Shown here: positions 46,301 to 58,300 of the stretch, in pieces
Layout: each line of letters opens with the position of its first letter
Position numbering within the stretch: position 1 is the first letter of the stretch
Made by a program: the position numbers and the translations under genes
DNA from: Trichostrongylus colubriformis
Taxonomy: Eukaryota; Nematoda; Chromadorea; Rhabditida; Trichostrongylidae
Direction: 5' to 3'
Assembly (NCBI GenBank): GCA_963978905.1
Contig: OZ022259.1
Location: 11,408,001 to 11,472,000 of the forward strand
DNA length: 64,000 nt
The notes under the pieces: model-generated
Database searches by the model: none
Told to the model about the DNA's origin: nothing
The model's input: the letters and a program-made list of their open reading frames with translations, nothing else

Positions 46301-49300
46301 TCGAGCTAAACTTGCTCAGCTTGTCGTATCTTTTTCACAGAATGAGCTAGAGAGCAAATTACTGTGTGGAAGTCCACTAGTAAGAGGTTAGGACTATAGA
46401 ATGGATAGAGAAGGGATGTCCGAACCAATTCTTTAATTTATTTTTGTGATTTTTCTTGGTAGCACTGGTCGAGCATTAGCGAATACTGAATGATGTTTGC
46501 TTTGTTTCTCCTTCAGCTGAGTGGTTAACTGCATTGTTTCAATTTCAGTTGAGTGGCTACATGAGCTGTTTACAGGAGAACTCCGCAGAGCAATAGCACC
46601 ACAAGGTAGAAGCACCGATGCACTGCTCCCGTCGTGTTCCACCAACAAGTCGAAAATATTAGGTTGATTCAATATGAATCGGAAAAATGGTAGTGATGAC
46701 TTCCAGGGATCATAACTCAGCAAGGAATTGACGAAAAGGGATGTGCAAGGTGCCTCTGGAATGAGTATGAGAAGCTCTTCAAAGTACCGCAAAATAATCA
46801 CTCCAAAGTAGTTTCATTCCGCCACCATGCCGCACGATTTCAAGCCGTCCAGAGACCACATCCGCAACGTCATACTATTTATATCGCTATCTGGCCAAGA
46901 ACCCGCGGCTATCGGCAGACGTCTGAAAGGAGTTCACAAGGATCATGCCCCCGCCAGAAGTACAGTGTACTTGTGGAATTCGAAGTTTGCGTCAGGCAGC
47001 CATTCATCGAAGACGAAGACCGCATTTGGTGGAGCGTACACGGCGTAGAGTACTGGAAGCTGCTCGATGGAGGTCCAACAGTGCGTCGACGTCTACATTC
47101 GTCAATTACGAGAATTGAAGGCAAATGTCTAAAATTCACGACGGCGGCGGTCACATGTCTACTTCCAGCATGACAACGCGAGACCGCACATTGCAAGATC
47201 GACCAAGGCCGAGCAGCTGTCGTACAGTTGCTCCGTCTTCCCAGGCCTGGCCTCTTCGGATTTCCGGCTTTCCTCCCACCTCCAACGTCACCTGGACGGC
47301 CAAGACTTCAAAACTGGCGAAGACGTCAAGACGGCACTCGGCAACTCTTCGAGCTCCAGCCCCCGGCCTTCAGGAGCAAGGGCATCCATGATCAGCCTAA
47401 CCCGTGGCAGAATGTCATCGATAAAGATGAAGCATATTTCAAGTGATTCCCAGTTGTCGTCAAAAAGTTGTAAGTTAAAGATAAAATTTTGCCAATTTGT
47501 CCGATTCATATTGAATCAACCTAATACCCATTTTCCGGTGGGCTGGACTGTGTTTGTCGGATTTCCGAATTGTTCAAGCAGATCTACCGTCGCTTTTGAA
47601 AAGCCAACTCACAGTCTTCAGTCTTTATTGTCGGTGACTATGTTGAATAGCCACGCAAAGGTCCGGTGCATAATCAGGAGGAACATGGTAACGTTGAGTT
47701 CCAGGTTGGACTGTTGCGTGCTAAGCACGTATGTGGAGCAAACTCCATCTTTTCAGATCTTTTCGACTTCATAAGCATGTCACGGTGCGACCTTAGAGCA
47801 CCGGGGTGCCACGTCGTATAACAGCCGAACTATAACACATAGTATCTTTTTATGAGCTTAGCGTAGGGCACCGGTTGAAATCATAGGTTGTAATGTGCCC
47901 ACTATCTCTTGAAGACAAACCCTTTTAATGAATGGTGCCAGCGCCACACCATCAGTCGAGAGACCGAGCCCTCCTCGTGTGTGACTTCGATCCTGTCTGT
48001 AATCTGACCCCTGAAAGATCCCAATGGTGTTCGAAAAAGTTGGGGCAAGAAGGACTGCTCGCAAAATTTATCTCAGCCAAGACAAGAGCAAGCGAATGAG
48101 CAAGTTGGCTCCCGGAATGGTATAGGTAATCTGTTATCAGTCAAGTGGCGGATCTACGATAATCTTCCAAAAAGTTTGCAATTATAAACGCAAAGTGGTG
48201 TGAAACCTATGAAGCGATCTATCAACACACTACTAGTATATACAGTGGCGGTATAAAATATGCGGTTTTGGATTTAATTCACAACTTTTGTCGACATATC
48301 ATGACTCGTCTATTTTTTTTAATGCATCTATTACTCAGCGAAAGAGGACAATTTAGCAGAGCAGAGTGCAGGGTGGAGATAACAAATTTTGTTTAAAAAT
48401 TCAATTTACAGCTCATAACCCAGCATAACGAGCCGGTGTACAGAAAGTAACACGGAATAAAGCTGGGACTTTGTTACACATCATTCATAATCATAACAGT
48501 TTTACAACATGAGGTACGATGATGGCTTCTTACATAACTTTCAGTTATATAGTTTTTACCTCCATCCTGCACTCCACTCGGCTGAAATCCTTTGTTTCAT
48601 TGAGTGACAGAAAAATATGTGCGGTTTCCGATCTGTTTCATTGAGTGACAGTTACCTTCAAACAATTAACCAGATATGTAGACGTCGACCGAACGACGTC
48701 TACATATCTGGTTAATTTTTTGAAGGTAACTGTCACTCAATGAAACAGATCGGAAACCGCACATATTTTTCTAACTTCTGCTGTACACGTACAACCCCAT
48801 TTATATATAAACATGTCTCCTCAAGCTCTCGTTCTCAGATAACCTAATAAAGCACGACCTATCCGCCGTAATTTAGTGATAAAGCTTGCGTTATTGCTCA
48901 CCTTATCAGTTGTTTGAACCGCAACCGTACCACGGTGGGTATTATTATGGCCCACAGCCTGTAAGGGTACCTGTGGCACCTATGAGAATGCACCTTTCGC
49001 CAGCCCTCCTGGGTGGCCTGTATGCTTGTCGCATATGGAGAGGTACTTCTAATAAAGAAGGCCCAACTTTGTGTTACAGTTGCCACGGCACATAAAGTAT
49101 TGTACCGGTTTACTATGGACTACGCGAATACCACTGAATACATAGAAATGTGAGAACATTATACAACGAAGATAGGAGAAAACCAAAATGTGAGGAAAGA
49201 GAAAACACTACAGAAAAATACTATCATCGCATAATGAACTCACATGGGGAGCGGTCGATCAGTAGGTGACGAGAGAAATCCGAGCAGGGGAGGTGGAAGT

Positions 49301-52300
49301 GGCATTTTCAGCATTGTGCGATTGATATCGAAGAGGTATGGCAGGCTGACTGCTTCGGATGACGACAGACAGACGAGTGACTTGTATTGGACGGGAATCT
49401 TGCGGGTCGATATTCTTCCGCGCTTCTCGTGGCTTCAACCGTTCAGGTGCAGGACTTTGAGGGCGGATCCAGTAAGAGCGCGGTTTTCTATCGGAGCATG
49501 CTACAAACGCAGGGAAGATCTACGTAAGTCATGACACCTAAGAAGGCGAGTCGACTATCTTGATTGACGCGAGGTGTGCCTATAAAACGAGGTGAGGAAT
49601 GGCAGTTTCGTGTCAGAACTGAACTTGATGTGTCACCCAAGGCTGGTGTTCCCTAAATAGGTATTAAAGAGCTCTTCACTCACAATCAGGCCAGACCGCT
49701 ACATCATCCTTATTTTTGGAAGATCGGCCGTCTATAGACGTATGATAAACGGTGACAAGCGACTATAAAATGAAGTAGCAATGTCGAGACAACAACTGTA
49801 ACACGCGAACTGTCAAATGTGCACTCCGATTTTTAGTCAGTTCGCACGACATCGGTCCAGATTTTGTGCCTGCGCATGCTTCCCAGGCTTTCCATTCTGT
49901 GGGTACGTATGAAAGAAGAAATCCTGTAGACGGTTTATGGAAAACTAGACTGTACTGAGCCGATGTCATCAGAAAGGGTTATGACGACACATAAACAAGG
50001 AATGGTTGAGCACGCTCTTGTAAGACTTCTAGGATCCAGTGGGAAATCTCTGCAAAATGATGTGATGACATGCAGTCATGACACAGGTGAATAGTTGAAT
50101 CATTCGCCAAATTGCCGCCTTCGTTGGCCCTTAAACATCCGTGGATAGGTGACCGCAAAAAGCAAGATTGGAAAAGCAGGAGTTCTTGGGTGGGGATGCT
50201 TATTTCCGTCCCCACCCCTAAAAAAATGGCCAACGGTGCAAGTATATGTAAGTTTATCAGTGGGAATGAGCACGCTGTAATAAACATTTTGACGCATTGA
50301 GCACATCTTTTGGGATGAAAGGTGATTTGATTGACTCGGTGTAGACTTGAATGTGTTAACAACGATGGCGCCTCTCCATGTTCGATGATAAAGGAACTGA
50401 CTCAGAACCAGTGAAATTACAACCACTGACCTCATTCAATTGCAGACAACATATGGGTCGTTTTTGCTTCAGCATGTGACAAACAGTGTTTGAAGTTCCG
50501 ATGTATGTGCGAACTTGGGGATAAGAGCGTTGCAATCGGGAAATAAATTTCCATTTAAAAAGATTTTCGCGGTAAGCATTTGTATGAACTTACTTCAGCT
50601 TAATGCACGGGCCTTTACACTTGTCACAGTAACCCTCGTTATCTGAGTCGCTTGAGGTGCCTGGCTGAACCTAAATGACACTATATGATTCAGATCGTTT
50701 TACAGCCAGGTGATGACGATTCCGACACGCACGCCCATGAAGGCCTACTAGCAACACTGCCGTGATTTCGTGAGGAGAGAGGCATGGGGAACAGGTCGAG
50801 TGTCCTGCCAGCTGAAGAGGAAACGTGGAGGAGGTGTGATTTGTCTAATGGTGAGGCTGTCTGCTTGTCCTTTATATCAGGATTTTGCACCGCAGTGTGC
50901 AGTGTGCGATTCAATGCATTCGAGCTAGAGCGCCGTATGTGGTTAGTTCCTGTAGCAATTGCATCCTATCTCAAAAAGTAGGTTACAGCAATCGCCTTAA
51001 TCCCAAGCACTATGACGCTCCTAGTTCGCTATAATAGAGTTGCACGCTGCATGCGGCGTTGAGAAATCTGACGCAAGGGTGGAGAACCAGGTGCATCGCC
51101 ACAAATCCGAAAACGCTCTTCCTCTTCAACCATGGCTACGCTATTAAGATTGTAGCCTCCATGCTTTATAATCAATGAGGTTAGCCACCTAAGTATTTAG
51201 TATTAGCCACCTAAGTATTTAGTATTAATAGAAGCATTGTGGCCCCCTCAACTATACTTACAAACCATTGCGAGTAATTTCAAACGTAATACAAATTTTT
51301 TCGAGAGAATCATTTTGCGAGCTCTGTGGCCCGTCATTCTGAGAAACGATTACCTCAGAAAGTATCTCCATGGACTTAGACGACGGAGGAGGGGGCATCT
51401 TGAGAGAGCTATCGATTAGTGCCTCCTGATCTCTTCCCTAAAAAATGCCACTATGGCTTTGACATCAGAAAAACCAAGTTGTCAAAATATCAGCGCGGGA
51501 GTCAAAACCACCGACACCTGGTTGGGAAGACGGACCTTTGATCTTCGCAATAGTCGCTTCTTCATGTAATTCAACCTTTTCAGGCCACTCTCGATGTAGG
51601 GTGTTTCAATACCTGCAAAGCTGTAGGTCACATCGTTGATAAATTGAAAATTTAAATTACACCGAATGACCCAGAAACATGTCATTTACTTGTGGAGCTA
51701 GTATTTCAAGGAACACACTTTCCCGCAGACACTTCCGAAGACATTTGAATTCCAACATACATATTGTGAAAAGTAGTAGAGGGGAGAGCGAAGGTGTACA
51801 GCGACAGCGGAAGATTCATGCAGCGCTAAGCTTTGATGATCTAACAATGAGAGAGCTATGCACAATGACCTATGCAATGCAGCGACCTAACTGCAGCTGA
51901 TGACAACGTTGACCACTGAGCTGTCGAGATCAAAATGTGATCGTACCAAGGAAAATGTAAAAGAGCTCCGGAAAGAAAGGAGTTATCATAGTTTAATGAT
52001 TCCTGTACTCACCCTTTGCTCCACTCAATCCAAGCAAACCACTTGCTAGTTGTTAAACTTTGTAATTTTACAGTTTGAATAAAGTAAATTGTCCAAATTT
52101 GATGATGCTGGAGAAGTGCTAAGATTCAAGCTCCGCGTGGCTGAATGCTGATTGTAAGCAGCTGAGTGTTATTCACAACTGGTAGTGGTTTAATGTTACT
52201 GAGAATCTGATGCGGATCTTCACTACGGCGTAAGCGCCAGAAACGAAATTGACGGAGACAAGATCTCATTCTTCGACGGCAGATAATGGCGACAAAATGC

Positions 52301-55300
52301 ACACAGACAACCCACTTCAAGAATTCTACTCGCTGAAAAATAGCGATTACGTTGTGAAAGAAGTGTGATCAAAAAGGATAGTCAGTGGAGCCCACCCCAC
52401 CCAGAAAATGGAAACAACTCGCATGCCTCAAAGGGGTTGACTTCCCTACCTCGAGATAGTCGCGACTGAAGAACAAGAGAGCCCAGAAGCTCATCGACGA
52501 GCTGAATGAAAGGACCGACTGAATGGAAAGAGATCCGCAGAGCATCCTTTATAGAGAAAAGGAATCGCAAATTTGTCGTAGAATTCGCTCTATGTGACAG
52601 AGAAGAAGAGCTTTATACTGATTCTGTCATCATGTTATTGATGGAAACAAGAGAGTGTAGACGAGATGAGAGAGATCCTGCTGCCAGTATTGCCTCAAAA
52701 ATGAACAGAGACGTCGGCACAGAGTGTTCGCACCGGAAAGAGAGCTGTAGTCGCTGTAGTCGCGTAAGTGGAACCCTCGCTTAAATCACTTATCCGGAGG
52801 ATCGAGATTACTACACGACCTTGTGTGACATCTATAGAGAAGAAGTGAGGCTCGGTGGCAGAGTGATAAGGTGCGGACAGAGTGACGTAAACCCATATGG
52901 GAACATCGCCACGAATGCAGGATACTATGCATAAGGGTCACAACCGCAGGAAAATAAAGATGTGTGCTCATGATCCCTGTGTTCGTAATAAGTTGCTCTT
53001 CAATTTTGAATGTTTGACTAACTTAATGCCGCTTGAAGTGAAACAACATCGTCCGTTGAGCTATCTGATCAGAATGCGATCGCGCGCCAAGGGACGTACA
53101 TATAAAATAGGAAGGAAAGATCATCGTGTTAGGTTGTCCGGAAAGTTCTCAGCGCCTTGTGTTACTATTTTTTTGCACACTCATTGCTGATAAAAACGCA
53201 TTCTTCCTTGCGCCTCACAATCAGTAGCATATTCTGGAAGAATTCTAGCGCTATCTGATGGTATAATTGCCATTTCAACATGGCGTGATGAACCCCTTTC
53301 TCGAAACTTTTTGAAGCATGCTAAAAGAGCAACTTCGGACGATATTTTTCTTCAACTACAAAATGGGTCAACCCCCAGTCGAGACAGCTCAACAAATTAA
53401 TCAGGTGTGGGAGCCCAACAGTGTTGGAGGAAGACCGTGCGATAATGGTTGTACAATCTCCTTTTTGGAGATCTCAGCCCTAAAGATGAACCTCGTAGCG
53501 GTAGACCAAAAGCAATACTTGACGAGGATCTGACGGCGTTTATGGAGACTGACACTTCCCAAACAGTTCGAGAGGTTACAGAAAAGCTAGGAGTTGGCAT
53601 ATCTACTGTTGCGAATGCTCCAAAACGCACTGGGAAGGTCAAAAAATTCGACAAGTGGGTCACCCACAAATTGAGTGACCCGCAGAAATTGGTACGTCTC
53701 GAGGTTTCTTCTTCACTGCTTTTGCGCAAGAGAAACGATCCAATTATCGTCCGCGATGAAAAGTGGGTCATGTATCATAACAGGAGACGTTCTGGATAGT
53801 GGCTGGATACCGACGAACCACCGAGGCAATTTCCAAAGCCTAATCCTCATGAAAAAAGATTACGGCCATAGTGTGGTGGTCATCGGCTGCTGTCCACTAT
53901 AACCTTTTACCATTAGGCCGAACCATCACAGTAGAGTCCTACTGTAATGAAATTAACGGAGTGTACCAAAAATTGCTCAGCTCAAGCCAGCACTTGTCAA
54001 CAAAAAGGGTCCTATTCCTTTGCATGACAGCGCCCGCACACACGTTTCACAAATCTTTACCCATATATTGAACGAATTGGGGGTTGAAGAACGACATCCG
54101 CCATATTCTCCAGACTTTTCTCCAACCGAATATCACCTTTTCAGACATTTTCAGAGCCTCCTTGCTGAAAAATACTTCATCAATCCAACCGAAAGCCTGG
54201 ATGTCGTGGGTCCTAGGCCACCCAGTTTTTCCTTTGATGGGATATGTCGCCGAGCATCGCATTGCAAAAGTGTGGTGGTTCCAACGGTGCTTATTCCGAT
54301 TAAATCCGATGAGTATTAGGAAAGTTATGATCGTTTAAAGTGAAACACTCAAAACACTTAGAACTTTCTGGACAACCTAATAGTTCATTCATTCCCGCGC
54401 TCACCTGCTTGTTCCTCTCACCATCTAATCACTTGTATGTACATTCTTTATTAATTTTACAGTTTGAATAAATTTCAAATATCCATTTTGAGGGTGCTGG
54501 AGACGAGACAGTGAGCAGCCGGGTGATATTCACTATTGCTGGGTAGTGCTAGTTTTCCACGTCTTCAGGCCTTAACTATCGTTTCGAATTGTCGATTGCA
54601 AGCACGTGCGCTGAGCTACGTTTGCTAAAAACATGGTCAATCTGGCCTTCACATCTGTTACATTTGAGCACTCCTGCGATTTGCACCTGACGTGTCATGC
54701 GAAAAGCTTCCCATGGGAAAAATGGTCAGCCTTTATCTGACCATTCGATTTGCATTGTATTATCTAATACTCCTCAGTTATTTACATTCTGTCTCCAATC
54801 ACTTTAGGGCACTGGAGGCGAGAATAGAGTGGAGACAACCACAGTCGCTCAGAAAAATGCTTTTCGCGAGTCATTGTGAGAGTAGAAACCGCTCGGGTCA
54901 AATTCTAAATATAAGTAGCGGGGCCCCGTCAAGAGAGCCTGACATCTATACTTTTTATTATCTCATTTACTGATAAGCAGTTTCATCATCGAAGCACTCA
55001 CCAACGTTAGCAATAGCTGAAGCAATGTCGGCCTTCTTTTTTTGATCTTTCAGATCCTTATGGAAGTTGAACAAGGATTCCTCATCTGTTAACGCCATGT
55101 AGTAAAGAGTATCAGTGGGCTTGACGACATACAAAACTCCGGGATTCAAGCGCGCTTTAGCATTTGGCTCATCTGACTTCACTCCAATCAACCCAACTCC
55201 AAACCTGAATATGATGCATACGTCCAGCCTATTTACGCAACTGTACATCTTACGAACCTATTATGAGCGTAATATGAAGCGTAGGTGAATGATTTCCCTA

Positions 55301-58300
55301 TGAAGCTTCCAAAAAATTTGGAATTTTCTGCTTTTATCATGTAGAGCTCATTGCCGGAGTGAAATCCGTAAACCTTATGCCAAGGTTCAGTCGATCCTTT
55401 CCCTTCGCTGAAAGGCACAATGTTGGGACAGCAAAAGACTTACTTGGAACTGTGAAGATAATAACTCACTCTCCTTTCGATGTATGCATCAGAAGCGTGA
55501 TAAACGTGGAAATTCCAGGACAAATGCAGTTATTTGCTAGCAGTGCATATTTGAATTCGTCTTCACAAATGAGCACCTCTGAAAAACTTCCTTACAAAAA
55601 GAGAGGAATTTCTGTCATATAAGTATGTTCACCAAATTAGATATTCATTGCAACGGTGGAAAGCCGCTGTTCCGTGAAGGGTTCCGCCATTTAAAATAAT
55701 TTTCCGCGGACGCAACTTCGAACGGGGCGAATGCGAACGGAGCGGTGTGGAAATGACGGAAATGGCTTGCTACGGACTGTGTCGTTACTCGCGCACGACT
55801 CTTTTGTCCCCGTTAGGCCGTGCGTCAAATATACGCGCACTTGTCATCGCCTAGGCCCTCGCCGTCTAAGGGGGATAAGCGGACTCACGCGCTGGGGTCC
55901 TAGCGCGCAGCTACCGTATCCATGGAATGTTCTGGACCGTGCCGGCTTCAGGCTCAAAATCATCCTTGTCGGTTAGTCTCTGCTCGCCCTGCGTTCCGAG
56001 CTGTCGGTTACGACGCCGCTCTCCGCTGTCCGTCTCGCGCGCAGTGTCATCAAGCGCACCCGTCGCTGGCGTGCGCCTGGACGTGCCGACGAAACCCTGG
56101 TTGACGCCGCCAAGCATGACGGAACGGTTGGTTAGCCCTCGGCGCCCCCTAGTAAGGAGAGGACCGATCCCGTAGGTTTCTTTTAAATTAGGCGTTTCAT
56201 CCTATTTGTGAAGTAGGCATAAATGCCGTTATAGTATATTGTGTTCGTGTTGTGTACGAGTATATATCCGAGTGCATTTGGTGCATATTGCTTGTGGGGA
56301 TCAATTAATTTGTTGCCCATGTGTCGATAACCATTTATTATTGGTCAGTTGTCAATTATGACATCGGGGGTTCGATTGGTTAATGCGCAGTGTCCGTCCT
56401 GGGGTCAAATGGGGTACACCGACACCAAGCGCAGTGCACAGGCGCAGTCAGTGGGCCGACAGGTCGTGGTGCAGTAGAAGTCGTATATCTGGGGGTAGGA
56501 CCGCTCGTAATCGCGTGGCAGGCGAGGCATCTGGCGCAATTGCCTGGCATTCCCTCTCGGCGCACGGCGCGGGCGGCTTCACACTAATTCTTGTGTGCCA
56601 TAACTCTTTGTCCTGTGGGGCCGCTCCGCGCCGCGACAGACTGCGATAATATGGAAGAGGAAATTCTGATGTAGCGAAGTTACTACGTGATAATACTAAT
56701 TCAAAACTTGTCTAAACTTGTGGGTTGCATTCTCATAGAAGCTGAAGGTGGAAAGTGCTAATTTCCAGGGTTTTAAGGAGCCTTCTTCTTTTCACTTATG
56801 TGTTCCTCGGCATCTCAGAGTCTTAGGTGGGCCCACTGACCCACAACGATTACAACACTTACCGTGGACTGTTGTTGTTTGTGCTCATGTTTTCTACATG
56901 AGATTACCCTAAAGTTTAGCAGCTGCCAGTATTGAACCTGCCATGATAAAGCAGACAGGAGTAACAGATTCTAACTTTGCTCTCCGTATGATCTCGGCAT
57001 CGATATTAGTTTGAAGCTTCTTCTCTTATGCCAACGGGGTTGTTAGGTGGAATATTTAGTGATGGCTCGACGTTTCGACTAGTTCGTTTTCCTCAAAAGC
57101 CCAGTCCACCACAGCGAGAGCGGAACAACGGTGGTGGACCGGGCCTTTGAGGAAGACGATCTTGTCGAAAGTCAGGCCATCAATGAATATTTCACCTAAA
57201 AAACTCGTTGGCATAGCAGAAGAAACTTCAAGCGGACGAAAGTAGTTTTAGCTTTACATTCGAGCATGAACCCAGTCTATGGCTCATTTGGGCTTATAGG
57301 GCTCGAAGACACATTTCAGGATTAACTTGAGTGGGTTGAAGCGCTGAAATATGGAATTAGAAAGGCTGAGGAATACGCCGACAGAGAAAAATCTGAAAGA
57401 AAATGAAGTCTTCAAAATGAGAAAGAAAGGCCCCCTGACATCTGGCCTTGCACGTGATTACCGTGTAAAAACGAGACGTCGAATCATTTCCCACAGGATG
57501 GTTGGATATCACTATTTCCTCATGTCAATGTTTCCTTTGTTATGGAATCTCTTCCTTATCTTCTATTATCACACAAATCGTGAGCCTCATTTGCCACACA
57601 GTTGCTACCGTTGCCACCGTCATTGCAAGCAATCACGTCTGGGGTGGGCGGGCCTGAGCTATTTCGTGGAGTCGCGCTTACTTCTTTGGCTCTACACGCT
57701 CCTGGCATTGACACCCACACGCCAGTAAAGGTACAGTCCGCTGGCTATGGTCGAACTATTGGACCATGGCGAGAGTTGTAATACCCTAATAATCCTGGAA
57801 TGTGCCTTCAACTAACACTATAACTGTAACACTTCAAGCTTCGATTTCGTCTGAGTTACAATTTAATGCTGAGTAGAAAGCACCTTACCTGCGTGCTCCA
57901 GATGCATTTTGGCTTCTGGTCTAAAAATCTGTACATATTGCTTAACATGAGGTGCAAAATCCTTGACTGCCCAAGAACGAAGAATAGTATGTTCATCCTC
58001 AAAAAAGCGCACTTTATTTTGACCTCATCTTCGAAAAAGGGAAAGCCGTTCTCTACCGTTGAGACTTTCTTGTCCTTATGACGAGCTGATAGAATGAAAC
58101 AAGCTTTGGCGTCTCCAAGGCGAGCTCTAAAACAAACATATCTCCTACTGCGAGAACGTAAAACGAGTGATGCTGAACCCGACCTCTCGAGGTTTTCGTC
58201 ACGTAGAGCTGTACCTCTCACGTAATGGACACGCTCACTGTACAAGGGGAATTTCAACAGAAGACGGGTTGGATCGTCCAATTCAGCAGGCGACAGAAGA

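Noticed and set aside
48886..49095. Plus-strand Tyr/Pro-rich frame ([14 protein letters not shown]) resembling a small cuticle or antimicrobial peptide
   Set aside because: The same bases on the minus strand form a clean phase-0/0 exon that fits the slo-2 linker; the Tyr-rich reading has no start and no partner exon.
55650..56650. rRNA fragment as an explanation of the GC-rich island
   Set aside because: No recognisable conserved rRNA cores on either strand.
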